NCBI GenBank assembly: GCA_013361335.1
Contig: JABFYH010000166.1
Location: forward strand, 1 to 41,268
DNA: 41,268 nucleotides
Reading direction: 5' to 3'
DNA from: Gemmatimonadaceae bacterium
GTDB taxonomy: Bacteria > Gemmatimonadota > Gemmatimonadetes > Gemmatimonadales > Gemmatimonadaceae
Below are positions 16,672 through 25,039 of this stretch, one piece after another (the first letter of the stretch is position 1; each line of letters begins with the position of its first letter). The notes below the pieces were generated by a model, which was given only the letters and a program-made list of their open reading frames with translations, was not told the DNA's origin and did not search any database. Made by a program: the position numbers and the translations under genes.

Positions 16672-17368
16672 CGCACGCACGACGCTCCTGAACCGCGGCG
16701 GCGCGCTGCGGGTGAAGGTCTGCTGCATCGCCTCCACCGAAGAGGCCGACCTCGCCCTCGCTGCGGGGGCGCACGCGCTCGGCCTGGTCTCCGCGATGCC
16801 GAGCGGGCCCGGTCCGATTCCCGAGTCGGACATCTCGGCGATCGTGCGGCACGTCGGCACTCGTGCCGCCACGGTGCTGCTCACCTCGCGCCAGGACGCG
16901 CTCGGCATCGGCGATCAGCTCGATCGCATCGGCCCCGCCGTCGTGCAGCTCGTGGACGAGCTGCCGACATCGGAGTACACGACGCTTCGTGCGGCGCATC
17001 CGTCGGTGGCGATCATGCAGGTCATTCATGTCCGCGGCCCGGCGTCGGTCGCGGAGGCGATCCGTGTCGCCCCGTTCGTGGATGCGATCCTGCTCGATTC
17101 AGGCAATCCCACGGCCGCGGTGAAGGAGCTCGGCGGAACGGGTCGCGTGCACGACTGGGCGGTGAGCCGCGCGATTCGCGACGCCGTCCCCGTCCCGGTG
17201 TTCCTTGCGGGCGGCCTTCGTGCGAGCAATGTTGCCGGCGCGATCGACGCGGTGCGACCATTCGGCGTCGACGTGTGCAGCGGGGTTCGCGACGGCGGAC
17301 ATCTGGACAGCGAGGCCGTCCACGCCTTCATTCACGCAACAAACGGCAACCGGTTCCTGAATAGCTGA
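16661..17368 (+). CDS. TrpF-like (phosphoribosylanthranilate isomerase family) protein
   Basis: A 235-residue TIM barrel of the PRAI family. The catalytic general base Cys is kept at C21 in VKVCCIAS, although the normal C-G-I is C-C-I here. An Asp in AILLDSGN corresponds to the catalytic acid. The phosphate-binding part GGTGRVHDW and FLAGGLRASNV are present, and the barrel ends with VDVCSGVRDGG. The usual active-site loop with SPR is replaced by SAMPSGPGP. PRAI catalyses the third committed step of tryptophan synthesis, but no other trp gene is here, so a different isomerase role is possible. Start GTG 16661 is uncertain (GTG 16712 is an alternative). Its stop overlaps the DUF411 start (TGATG). 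Confidence 0.75.
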   Translation: MDADARTTLLNRGGALRVKVCCIASTEEADLALAAGAHALGLVSAMPSGPGPIPESDISAIVRHVGTRAATVLLTSRQDALGIGDQLDRIGPAVVQLVDELPTSEYTTLRAAHPSVAIMQVIHVRGPASVAEAIRVAPFVDAILLDSGNPTAAVKELGGTGRVHDWAVSRAIRDAVPVPVFLAGGLRASNVAGAIDAVRPFGVDVCSGVRDGGHLDSEAVHAFIHATNGNRFLNS

Positions 17369-17850
17369 TGCCTCACGATTCGATGAACGATCCGATCAAC
17401 CGCCGGACGATGCTGGCCGCGCTGCTGAAAGCCGGTGCCCTCGTCGCCGGGCTGCCCACGCTCGCGCGCGCCGAGGCGTCGAGCATCACGGTCTACAAGG
17501 ATCCGAGCTGTGGCTGCTGCACCAAGTGGGTGGAGCACCTCCGTGCCGCCGGGCTCAAGCCGGTCGTGCACGACCGCAACGACATGGATGCGTTGAAGGA
17601 CAGCCTGGGCGTCCCGTCCGCGCTGCGCGCCTGTCACACGGCGGTGGCGGGGAAGTACGTCATCGAGGGCCATGTTCCCGCGGCGGACCTCACCCGACTG
17701 TTGGCGACGAAGCCGAAAGGCGTGCTCGGGCTCGCCGTGCCGGACATGCCCGCCGGTTCGCCGGGGATGGAGATGTCGGGACGCCGCGACGCCTACGACG
17801 TCGTCGCGTTTTCCGCCAACGGCAAGACGTCGGTGTTCGCGCGGCACTGA
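17368..17850 (+). CDS. DUF411 metal-binding protein, exported
   Basis: A 160-residue protein of the DUF411 family, seen as ITVYKDPSCGCCTKWVEHLRAAG (C48, C50, C51), then LRACHTAVAGKYVIEGHVPA and PKGVLGLAVPDMPAGSPGMEM. The thioredoxin-like family is associated with copper handling in other bacteria. The N-terminus has R12-R13 followed by a hydrophobic run to ARA, which resembles a Tat signal, so the protein is probably periplasmic. It overlaps both neighbours by single bases (TGATG junctions), so the four genes 16462-18626 are likely one transcript. A link to the cupredoxin at 1-384 is tempting but unproven. Confidence 0.88.
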   Translation: MPHDSMNDPINRRTMLAALLKAGALVAGLPTLARAEASSITVYKDPSCGCCTKWVEHLRAAGLKPVVHDRNDMDALKDSLGVPSALRACHTAVAGKYVIEGHVPAADLTRLLATKPKGVLGLAVPDMPAGSPGMEMSGRRDAYDVVAFSANGKTSVFARH

Positions 17851-18626
17851 TGTCTCGCGTGCCGCGCCGCTGGAGCCTCGCCGCCGCCGCGCTGGCTGCG
17901 CTCGGCGGGCCACCCGCGGTCGTCGGCGCGCAGCAACAGACGACCGAGCCGCCGACGACCATGGCACGACCGTTCCGCGTCGGTGAGCAGCTGAGGTATC
18001 AGGTGAGGTACGGCCGCATTCCCGTGGGCCATGCCACCATGAGCGTCGTCGGCGTGGAGGACGTGCGCGGGCGCCCGTCGTATCACGTCACTTTCGCGAT
18101 CGACGGTGGGTTGTCCGGGCTGCAGGTGCACGACCGCTACGAGAGCTGGCTGGACACGGCGACGCTTGCCTCGCGGCGGCATGTGCAGGAGATTCGCGAA
18201 GTCCGATATCGGCGCTCGACGCGATACGAGATCTATCCGGAAGAGCAGCGGTATCGGGAGAACGACGAGGATTCGCTCCGAACGAGTGTGGCGTTGCCGC
18301 TGGACGAAGGGTCGTTCGTGTACTTCATGAGGACAGTGCGCGTCCCCGTCGGCCAGACGCGCGAGTTCCACCAGTACTTCAAGCCCGATCGGAACCCGGT
18401 CGTCATCCGGGCACTCCGGCGCGACACGGTCGAGGTGCCGTCCGGGCGGTACCCGACCGTCGTCGTGCGGCCGCAGATCCCGGCGCGCGGCATCTTCGCG
18501 GAAGGGGGCGAGGCCGAGCTCTGGTTCAGCGACGACGCCGAGCGCGTGCTCGTGCAGCTGAAGACGAAGTTCGCCGGCTTCTCGCTCTCCCTGCTGCTCG
18601 TCGAGTTCCGGCCCGGCCCACCGTAG
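17850..18626 (+). CDS. DUF3108 domain exported protein
   Basis: A 258-residue protein with an N-terminal signal peptide (basic RVPRRW, then a hydrophobic Ala/Leu run, cleavage near VGA-QQ). The mature part matches the DUF3108 pattern: FRVGEQLRYQVRYGRIPVG near the start, a DRYESWLD strand, DEGSFVYFMRT, and a late AELWFSDDAERVLVQLKTK. The fold is beta-rich and resembles LolA-like lipid-binding proteins, but no function is established. The ATG at 17850 overlaps the DUF411 stop codon. It ends 15 bp before the convergent argH stop. Confidence 0.85.
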   Translation: MSRVPRRWSLAAAALAALGGPPAVVGAQQQTTEPPTTMARPFRVGEQLRYQVRYGRIPVGHATMSVVGVEDVRGRPSYHVTFAIDGGLSGLQVHDRYESWLDTATLASRRHVQEIREVRYRRSTRYEIYPEEQRYRENDEDSLRTSVALPLDEGSFVYFMRTVRVPVGQTREFHQYFKPDRNPVVIRALRRDTVEVPSGRYPTVVVRPQIPARGIFAEGGEAELWFSDDAERVLVQLKTKFAGFSLSLLLVEFRPGPP

Positions 18627-18641
18627 CGTCCGACCCCCGGC

Positions 18642-20084
18642 CTACACCGCCGCGTTCGACGAGCGTGGCGTCGGCGGCGGGAGCAGCGCGGTGCGCGCTG
18701 CCTCGAGCTGGACGCGCACCGCCTCCGGGCCCGTCCCCCCCTCGACCTCGCGCTGCGCCACGGACCGCGCCGCCCCGAGCGCCTCCACGACGTCCTCGGC
18801 GAAGCGCGGATGCGCCGCGCTGAACGACGCGAAGGGCAGGGCATGCATCTCCACCCCGCTCGCCTCGCTCTCGCGGACCAGCGCCCCCACCGCCTTGTGC
18901 GCCTCGCGGAAGGTGGCGCCGCGACGCACGAGATAATCGGCGAGATCGGTCGCCATCATCGTGCTCGAGAGCGCCGCCGCCATGCGTTCGGGGCGGAAGC
19001 GGCACTCCGACAGCGCGCCGGCGGTGGCCGGCAGCACGAGCAGCAGCGTATCCGTCGCGTCGAACAGGTAGCGCTTGTCGTCCTGCAGATCCTTGTTGTA
19101 GCTCGACGGCAGCCCCTTGAGCGTCGCGAGCAGGGCGGTGAGATCGCCGAGCATGCGCGCGGCGGAGCCCCGCGCCAGCTCGAGCGCGTCGGGATTGCGT
19201 TTCTGCGGCATCATGCTGGAGCCGCTCGTGTACCCCTCGCCGAACTGCACGAAGCCGAACTCGCTCGAGCCGTAGATGATGAGGTCCTCGGCGAGCCGAG
19301 ACAGGTGCGTGCCGATCATCGTCGCCGTGAAGAGCACCTCGGCGATGAAGTCCCGGTCGCTCACCGCGTCGATCGAGTTGGGGGAGAGGGCGTCGAAGCC
19401 GAGGGTGCCCTGCAGCAGCACGCGCGAGATGGGATAGGCGCAGCCGGCGACGGCACCCGAGCCGAGTGGCAGCACGGCGGCGGACTTCGCCGCCGCGCGC
19501 AGGCGCGCCCGATCGCGCTCGAGCGGCCAGAAATGCGCGAGCAGCCAATGCGCCGCCGACACCGGGATGGCCCGCTGCAGGTGGGTGTAGGACGGCATGA
19601 GCACCGTCTGCAGCGACTCCGCCTGCTCGAGCAGCGCCCCCTGGAGCATCCGCGTCGCGTGGTCGAGCCGCTGGCAGAGGTCCATCGTCCAGAGCCGGGT
19701 CGCGGTCGCCACCTGGTCGTTGCGGCTGCGTCCCGTGTGCAGCTTGCTCGCGACGTCACCGACTTCATCGTGCAGCAGACGGTCGATCAGGGTGTGCACG
19801 TCCTCGTCCGATGCGAGAGGCTGTTCGCCGGCGGCCAGGCGCGCCGCGACACCGTCGAGCCCACGCTCGATCGCCTTGCTCTCGTCCAGGGTGAGGACGT
19901 TGGCGCCCCAGAGGGCGACCGCCCACGCCTTGGAGAGGCGGATGTCGTATGGCCACAGACGGAAGTCGACGCCGATGGAGTTGTTCAGCGCATCGAACTC
20001 CGGCGTCGGGCCGGCGCCGAAGCGCCCGCCCCAGAGCTTGTGCGACTTCGTGTCCGGCGCGGGCGGATCGATCGTCGTCGGCAT
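18642..20084 (-). CDS. argH: Argininosuccinate lyase
   Basis: The 480-residue protein splits argininosuccinate into arginine and fumarate, the last step of arginine synthesis. Superfamily signatures are all present: HTGRSRND (116-123), YTHLQ (166-170) and the catalytic-loop signature GSSMMPQKRNPD (288-299). The N-terminus LWGGRF is typical of ArgH. The start is supported by AGGAGG about 7 bases upstream. argG lies 23 bp upstream on the same strand, so the two are co-transcribed from the argG promoter. The C-terminus has a ~20-residue Pro/Ser tail, slightly longer than usual. Confidence 0.97.
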   Translation of the reverse strand: MPTTIDPPAPDTKSHKLWGGRFGAGPTPEFDALNNSIGVDFRLWPYDIRLSKAWAVALWGANVLTLDESKAIERGLDGVAARLAAGEQPLASDEDVHTLIDRLLHDEVGDVASKLHTGRSRNDQVATATRLWTMDLCQRLDHATRMLQGALLEQAESLQTVLMPSYTHLQRAIPVSAAHWLLAHFWPLERDRARLRAAAKSAAVLPLGSGAVAGCAYPISRVLLQGTLGFDALSPNSIDAVSDRDFIAEVLFTATMIGTHLSRLAEDLIIYGSSEFGFVQFGEGYTSGSSMMPQKRNPDALELARGSAARMLGDLTALLATLKGLPSSYNKDLQDDKRYLFDATDTLLLVLPATAGALSECRFRPERMAAALSSTMMATDLADYLVRRGATFREAHKAVGALVRESEASGVEMHALPFASFSAAHPRFAEDVVEALGAARSVAQREVEGGTGPEAVRVQLEAARTALLPPPTPRSSNAAV

Positions 20085-20107
20085 CGTCGGATCCTCCTCG
20101 GGTGTGT

Positions 20108-21385
20108 TCAGACGCCCGCGAGCTCGCCCGCCGGCTTCGGTGCCGGCGCGGGTTCGGCCGGCGTGCCCGCGGCTTGCGCCGCGGCCAGCTCCTGATCCTT
20201 GATGGCGCGCACGCGCGCCGGCAGCGCGAACAGGCGAATGAACCCGGCGGCGTCGCTCTGCTGGTAGACGTCGTCCTCGCCGAAGGTGACGAACCGCTCG
20301 TCGTACAGGGCGTGCTCGCTCTGCCGCCCGACGACCTGGACGGCCCCCTTGTACAGTCGGAGCGTCACGGTGCCGGTGATGCGCTCCTGTGTGACGTCGA
20401 CGAAGGCATCGTACGCTTCACGCTCCGTCGTCCACCACCGTCCCTCGTAGACGAGATCGGCGTACCGGGGCGCGATGAGGTCCTTCGCCGCGAGCGTCTT
20501 GCGGTCGAGCACGAGCTGCTCCAGCTCGGAGTGCGCGGCGTAGAGCAGGGTCCCGCCCGGGGTCTCGTACACGCCGCGCGACTTCATGCCCACCATGCGG
20601 TCTTCCACGAGATCGATCCGTCCGACGCCGTGCCGCGCCCCGATCGCGTTGAGGGCGGAGACGAGCGCGAAGGGGGACAGTCGCTCGCCGTTCACCGACA
20701 CCGGCGTTCCGCGCTCGAAACCGATCACCACGTCCTCCGGCTGGTCGGGCGCCTGCATCGGGTCGGTGGTCAGCACGAACATGTCCGGCTTGGGCGCCGA
20801 GTTCGGGTCCTCGAGGTTGCCCCCCTCGTGAGAGAGATGCCAAAGATTGGCATCTCTTGAATAGATCTTCTCCTTCGTCGCGGCGATGGGAATGCCCTTC
20901 GCCGTCGCGTAGTCGATCGCGTCCTCGCGGCTGCGGATGTCCCACTCGCGCCACGGCGCGATGACGGGCAGCTCGGGCGCGAGGGTGGCGAAGGTCATCT
21001 CGAAGCGCACCTGGTCGTTCCCCTTGCCCGTGCACCCGTGCGCGAGCGCGTCGGCGCCGACGCGGTGCGCGACCTCGACCTGCCGCTTGGCGATGAGCGG
21101 CCGGGCCATGGCGGTGCCGAGGAGATACTTGCGGTTGTAGACGGCACCGGCGCGGAGGGTGGGGAAGATGAAGTCGCGCACGAACTCCTCGCGCAGATCC
21201 TCGATGTAGCACTCTTCGGCACCGGAGGCCAACGCCTTCTCGCGCACGCCGCGCAGCTCGTCGGCACCCTGTCCGATGTCGGCCGCCACACAGATGACCC
21301 GGGCGTCATAGTGCTCGCGCAGCCAGGGCACGATGATCGAAGTGTCGAGTCCGCCGGAGTAGGCGAGGACGATGGTGCGGGTCAT
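20108..21385 (-). CDS. argG: Argininosuccinate synthase
   Basis: The 425-residue protein joins citrulline and aspartate with ATP hydrolysis to AMP. The N-type ATP pyrophosphatase P-loop is YSGGLDTS (9-16). Further family segments are [31 protein letters not shown] and [14 protein letters not shown]. An Ala/Pro-rich tail of about 25 residues follows the conserved core. AGGAG sits 6 bases before the ATG. The upstream region contains a good promoter overlapped by two ARG-box-like sites. argH follows 23 bp downstream. Confidence 0.97.
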   Translation of the reverse strand: MTRTIVLAYSGGLDTSIIVPWLREHYDARVICVAADIGQGADELRGVREKALASGAEECYIEDLREEFVRDFIFPTLRAGAVYNRKYLLGTAMARPLIAKRQVEVAHRVGADALAHGCTGKGNDQVRFEMTFATLAPELPVIAPWREWDIRSREDAIDYATAKGIPIAATKEKIYSRDANLWHLSHEGGNLEDPNSAPKPDMFVLTTDPMQAPDQPEDVVIGFERGTPVSVNGERLSPFALVSALNAIGARHGVGRIDLVEDRMVGMKSRGVYETPGGTLLYAAHSELEQLVLDRKTLAAKDLIAPRYADLVYEGRWWTTEREAYDAFVDVTQERITGTVTLRLYKGAVQVVGRQSEHALYDERFVTFGEDDVYQQSDAAGFIRLFALPARVRAIKDQELAAAQAAGTPAEPAPAPKPAGELAGV

Positions 21386-21394
21386 GGACGCTCC

Positions 21395-21450
21395 TGAATG
21401 AATTTATACAGAGACGATGCATATTTACTCACGACAACACGGGCCGTCAA
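21395..21450 (-). promoter_or_regulatory. argG promoter with two ARG boxes
   Basis: On the minus strand: -35 TTGACG (21450 to 21445), 17-base spacer, -10 TAAATA (21427 to 21422). ARG-box-like sites TGAATGAATTTATACA (plus-strand 21395-21410) and TGCATATTTACTCA (21418-21431) are centred 22 bp apart. The second covers the -10, the first the start region. ArgR hexamers usually bind such pairs about 21 bp apart, so this is a repression operator. Confidence 0.75.
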
Positions 21451-21486
21451 GTATCCGCTGGCCGGCCGTCGGGATCGCGACGTCGC

Positions 21487-21948
21487 TCAGCTCTCACCGG
21501 CGAGCTCGAGCAACCGCGTGGTCAGCGTCTGTCGGGCGGCCGCGGATCGCGTGACGATCAGGATCGTGTCGTCCCCGGCGATGGTGCCGAGCACCTCCTC
21601 GAACTCCTCCTGATCGATCGCCTCGGCAATCGGCTGGGCGCCGCTGCGGACCGTGCTGAGGACGATCAGCTCGCCGACCCCGTCGATCTTCGAGAACAAT
21701 TGGGGCAAGAGGTTGCCCAGCAATGGCTTGTCCTCATCGTCCGCCAATGACTCCGGGCGGACGTACCGCCCGCCGTCCTCGGTCGAGACCCGGGCGAGGC
21801 CGAGGTCCCGCAGGTCACGCGACAGGGTCGCCTGGGTGACGTCCATCCCCCGGGCCAGCAGCAGCTGCCGGAGCTCTTCCTGGCTCCCCACGACATGGGT
21901 CGCCACGAGGTCGAGGATAGCCGCCTGCCGCGCGTGCTTCTTCGTCAT
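21487..21948 (-). CDS. argR: Arginine repressor ArgR
   Basis: A 153-residue regulator. The N-terminal winged helix (about 5-70) has the ArgR pattern EELRQLLLARGMDVTQATLSRDLRDLGLARV, with the Ser-Arg of the recognition helix. The C-terminal arginine-binding and hexamerisation domain has the run IAGDDTILIVTRS, where the Asp pair that binds arginine is expected in the GDD. ArgR bound to arginine represses biosynthesis genes. The ATG at 21948 has GGAGG 4 bases upstream; GTG 21951 is possible but too close to it. It lies between argG and argC and is divergent from argC, which places it under the same ARG palindrome. Confidence 0.95.
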   Translation of the reverse strand: MTKKHARQAAILDLVATHVVGSQEELRQLLLARGMDVTQATLSRDLRDLGLARVSTEDGGRYVRPESLADDEDKPLLGNLLPQLFSKIDGVGELIVLSTVRSGAQPIAEAIDQEEFEEVLGTIAGDDTILIVTRSAAARQTLTTRLLELAGES

Positions 21949-22005
21949 CACTCCTCCGGAGGGTGGCCCAGTCTAGCACCGGCGGGACGCCGCGGGAAGC
22001 GCCCA

Positions 22006-22055
22006 TTGACCTCGGTATAATGCATGATTATGCATTATAGCGTGAATACCATTCC
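22006..22055. promoter_or_regulatory. argR/argC intergenic ARG operator and promoter
   Basis: A perfect palindrome with 9-bp arms and a 4-base centre (22017-22025 with 22030-22038) matches the ARG box layout TGCAT-N4-ATGCA. A weaker half site pair TGAAT/ATTCC (22043-22055) follows, centres about 22 bp apart. TATAAT occurs on both strands in the palindrome (22016-22021 plus; 22039-22034 minus), and TTGACC is at 22006-22011. The site overlaps the argC start codon. Confidence 0.75.
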
Positions 22056-23028
22056 GGTGGGAGTCCTCGGGGCCAGCGGCTACGCGGGCCGAGAGATCTG
22101 CGCCCTCGTCGCGCGCCATCCACGGTTCTCGCTCGCCTTTGCCACGGCGAACGAGCAGCGCGGGCAGCGGGTGCGCATCGGAGGCCGCGAGATCACCTTC
22201 GCTGCCCCCGACGACGTCAGCCTCGCCGATGCGGCGGTCGTGTTCAGCGCACTCCCGCATGGTGCATCGCTGCCCTGGGTGGAACGGTCTGCCGCCGCCG
22301 GCGCGCGGGTGGTCGATCTCTCGAGCGACCTCAGACCGGGCCACGGTGGCGTGGCGTCGGACGAGCTGGTGGCCGTCCCTTATGGTATGCCGGAGCTTGG
22401 CGCGTCGACACGCGCGGCGATCCGGGCGGCGTCGATCGTCGCCAATCCGGGCTGCTATCCGACCTCCATCCTGCTCGCGCTCGCCCCGCTCCAGGCGGCG
22501 GGTCTGATCCCCGCCGGCGCGACCATCGTCGCCAATGCCGCGAGCGGGGTGAGCGGCGCGGGCAACTCGCCGAAGCGCGAGCTGCTGTTCGCCGAGGTCG
22601 CCGATGATTATCGCGCGTACGGCGTGGGCAACACCCACCGCCATCTCCACGAGATGCGCGCCACCCTGAAGACGATGGGCGGCGACGCCGATCTCGTCTT
22701 CACCCCGCATCTCCTGCCGGTCGCGCGCGGCATTCTCGCCACGATCACCCTGCCCCTCGTCGAACCGCTCGACGATCCGGTCGGGTTCTTCCGCCACGCG
22801 TATGCGGGGGAGCCCTTCGTCGAGATCGCCGATGAGCAGCCGACGCTGCGCGAGGTGATCCATCGCAACGTCGTGCGTGTCTCGGCGGTCATGCTCGGCG
22901 GCACGCGCCAACCGACGCTGCTCGTCACGTCGGCCATCGACAACCTGGTGAAGGGCGCGGCTGGCCAGGCCGTGCAGAACGCCAACCTGATGTGCGGCAT
23001 CGACGAATGCGCGGGACTGCCGGCATGA
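22030..23028 (+). CDS. argC: N-acetyl-gamma-glutamyl-phosphate reductase
   Basis: NADPH-dependent reductase of the third arginine step. The N-terminal Rossmann motif is VGVLGASGYAGRE (11-23). The catalytic Cys is C142 in VANPGCYPTS. Later family parts are FTPHLLPVARGILATI and VKGAAGQAVQNANLMCG near the C-terminus. Length is ~332 residues, normal. Possible starts are ATG 22024, ATG 22030 and GTG 22042; no Shine-Dalgarno precedes any. I chose 22030 because TATAAT ends 8 bases before it, so a leaderless mRNA would start there. The stop overlaps the argB start (ATGA). Confidence 0.93.
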   Translation: MHYSVNTIPVGVLGASGYAGREICALVARHPRFSLAFATANEQRGQRVRIGGREITFAAPDDVSLADAAVVFSALPHGASLPWVERSAAAGARVVDLSSDLRPGHGGVASDELVAVPYGMPELGASTRAAIRAASIVANPGCYPTSILLALAPLQAAGLIPAGATIVANAASGVSGAGNSPKRELLFAEVADDYRAYGVGNTHRHLHEMRATLKTMGGDADLVFTPHLLPVARGILATITLPLVEPLDDPVGFFRHAYAGEPFVEIADEQPTLREVIHRNVVRVSAVMLGGTRQPTLLVTSAIDNLVKGAAGQAVQNANLMCGIDECAGLPA

Positions 23029-23801
23029 CCGGCGCCACGCGCGTCATCAAGGTCGGTGGTCGTCCGCAGCTCGATCCGGCGCTGGCGACCACCCTGGCCG
23101 CAGCCCATCGCGCGACACCCGGCTCGCTCGTCGTCGTGCACGGCGGCGGCGACGAGGTGAGCACACTCCAGCGGCTGCATGGCGTGGTCGCGCAGTTCAG
23201 CGGGGGCCGTCGCGTCACCAGCGCGCTCGATCTCGACATCATCCGCATGGCACTCTCCGGCTCGGCGAACAAGCGGCTGGTGGCGGCGCTGAACGACGCC
23301 GGTATCCAGGCGCTCGGCCTGTCCGGCGAGGATGCCGGGCTGCTCCTCGCGACGCCGGTGGACCCCGCCCACTACGGCTTCGTCGGCACGCCCTCGCAGG
23401 TCAACGTCGCGCTGCTGAGGCACCTCCTCACCGGCGGGTACCTGCCCGTGCTCTCGCCGGTGAGCCGGAGTGATGACCGCACGACGGGCGTCACGCTGAA
23501 CGTCAATGGCGACGACGCGGCGGCCGCCATCGCCGTGGCGTTGGCGGCCGACGAGCTGCTGCTGGTGTCTGACGTGGAAGGCGTGCGCGTACGTGGTGCG
23601 GCCGTGAGTCGGCTCGACGCCGACGAGGCGCACCAGCTGGTCGAGGACGGAACCGCCGCCGGCGGCATGGCGGCAAAGCTCCAGGCGGCGCTCGCCGCGC
23701 TGGAGGGTGGTGTGGGGCGGGTGAGAATCTCCGACATCGCCGCGATCGGGGCGTCCGATCGCGGCACGGTACTGACGCGAGTAGGGAGCGCATGCGCATG
23801 A
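23025..23801 (+). CDS. argB: Acetylglutamate kinase-like protein (amino acid kinase family)
   Basis: A 258-residue amino-acid kinase. The phosphate-binding Lys is in VIKVGG (K9), the substrate Gly-rich loop is VVHGGGDEV, and later segments are SGGRRVTSALDLDIIRMALSG, LNVNGDDAAAAIAVALAADELLLVSDVEGV and GGMAAKLQAAL. It phosphorylates N-acetylglutamate in the second arginine step. The sequence is closer in style to the LysZ/succinyl-type branch than to the classic long ArgB, so the acyl group cannot be called from sequence; with argA, argC and argD next door and no LysW in view, acetyl-arginine synthesis is most likely. It overlaps argC by 4 bp. Confidence 0.88.
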   Translation: MTGATRVIKVGGRPQLDPALATTLAAAHRATPGSLVVVHGGGDEVSTLQRLHGVVAQFSGGRRVTSALDLDIIRMALSGSANKRLVAALNDAGIQALGLSGEDAGLLLATPVDPAHYGFVGTPSQVNVALLRHLLTGGYLPVLSPVSRSDDRTTGVTLNVNGDDAAAAIAVALAADELLLVSDVEGVRVRGAAVSRLDADEAHQLVEDGTAAGGMAAKLQAALAALEGGVGRVRISDIAAIGASDRGTVLTRVGSACA

Positions 23802-25039
23802 CGGCACCGACGATGACTTCCGTGAATCAGGCGACCACCGATTCGGCGCACGAAGCGCAGCCCGGCAGCGCCGGCCAGCCCGTCTCGATGGAGAGCCCGA
23901 TCGTGGGCACGTACAAGCGCGCGCCGGTGGAGTTCGTGCGTGGCAGCGGCGTGCAGCTCTTCGACGCCGAGGGGCGCGGCTATCTCGATTTCGTGAGCGG
24001 CATCGCCGTGAATGCGCTCGGCTACGACGACGCAGGGTTGAAGGCCGCCCTGCACGCCGCGGCCGAGGGGCTCGTGCACACGTCGAACCTCTACAGCACC
24101 TCGCCAGGCGAGCGGCTCGCCGCGGCCCTCGTGGCGAAGTCCTTCGCCGACAAGGTGTTCTTCTGCAACTCCGGCGCGGAGGCCAACGAGGGGGCGTTCA
24201 AGTTCGCGCGGCGCTGGGCGCGCACGAAGGGCGACGCGAAGCACGAGATCGTCGCCCTGCGTGGCGCGTTTCACGGACGGCTCTTCGGCACCCTCGCGGC
24301 GACGGATCGGCCGGCGTACCGGCTGCCCTTTCGTCCGCTCACGCCGGGCGTCTCGATCTTCGAGCGCGACCTGGCCGAGCTCGATGCCGCGCTGAGCGAA
24401 GACACGGTCGCCGCGCTGATCGTCGAGCCGGTGCAGGGGGAGGGCGGTGTTCGCGTGCTCGACCCCGGCTTCCTGCGCGAGCTGCGCGCCGTGACGACGT
24501 CGCGCAACATCGCGATGATCCTCGACGAGATCCAGTGTGGCCTCGGCCGCACGGGGACCCTGTTCGCGTACGAGCGCGCGGGGATCGAGCCCGACCTCAT
24601 GACGCTGGCCAAGCCGCTCGCCGGCGGACTGCCGATGGGCGCCATCCTCATGACCCGCGCGATCGCCGACGCGATCAAGCCGGGCGATCATGGCACGACC
24701 TTCGGCGGCGGACCGTTCGTCGCCTCGGTCGCGCTGCACGTGCTCGAGCGCCTGTCCGACCCCGCGCTGCTGAAGCACGTGACCGAGGTGGGCGCCTGGT
24801 TCGGCCACGAGCTGCAGGAGCTCGCGCGACGGACCGGCCGCATCCGTCAGGTGCGCGGGGCAGGGCTGATGTGGGGGATGGACGTCATGGGCACGGCGGC
24901 GCACGTCGTGAGCGAGTCGCTCACGCGCGGCCTCCTCGTCTGTTCGGCCGGCGACTACACCGTGCGCCTGCTGCCTCCGCTCGTGGCGACGCGCGAGGAG
25001 CTGGGCCGCGGGCTGGCGATCCTCGAGGAGGTCCTCTGA
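23792..25039 (+). CDS. argD: Acetylornithine aminotransferase
   Basis: A 415-residue class III PLP aminotransferase. Markers are the cofactor-phosphate region FFCNSGAEANEGAFKFAR, the cofactor-binding Asp at D245 (ILDEIQCGLGRTG) and the Schiff-base Lys at K274 in TLAKPLAGGLPMGA. It transfers an amino group from glutamate to N-acetylglutamate semialdehyde. The N-terminal ~30 residues are Ser/Ala/Gln-rich and not family-conserved, so the true start may be a later ATG (M8 or M33). The start shown overlaps argB by 10 bp and the stop overlaps argA (TGATG). Confidence 0.94.
   Translation: MRMTAPTMTSVNQATTDSAHEAQPGSAGQPVSMESPIVGTYKRAPVEFVRGSGVQLFDAEGRGYLDFVSGIAVNALGYDDAGLKAALHAAAEGLVHTSNLYSTSPGERLAAALVAKSFADKVFFCNSGAEANEGAFKFARRWARTKGDAKHEIVALRGAFHGRLFGTLAATDRPAYRLPFRPLTPGVSIFERDLAELDAALSEDTVAALIVEPVQGEGGVRVLDPGFLRELRAVTTSRNIAMILDEIQCGLGRTGTLFAYERAGIEPDLMTLAKPLAGGLPMGAILMTRAIADAIKPGDHGTTFGGGPFVASVALHVLERLSDPALLKHVTEVGAWFGHELQELARRTGRIRQVRGAGLMWGMDVMGTAAHVVSESLTRGLLVCSAGDYTVRLLPPLVATREELGRGLAILEEVL

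Noticed and set aside
18810-20195. Long plus-strand frame opposite argH
   Set aside because: argH signatures on the minus strand explain this region completely.
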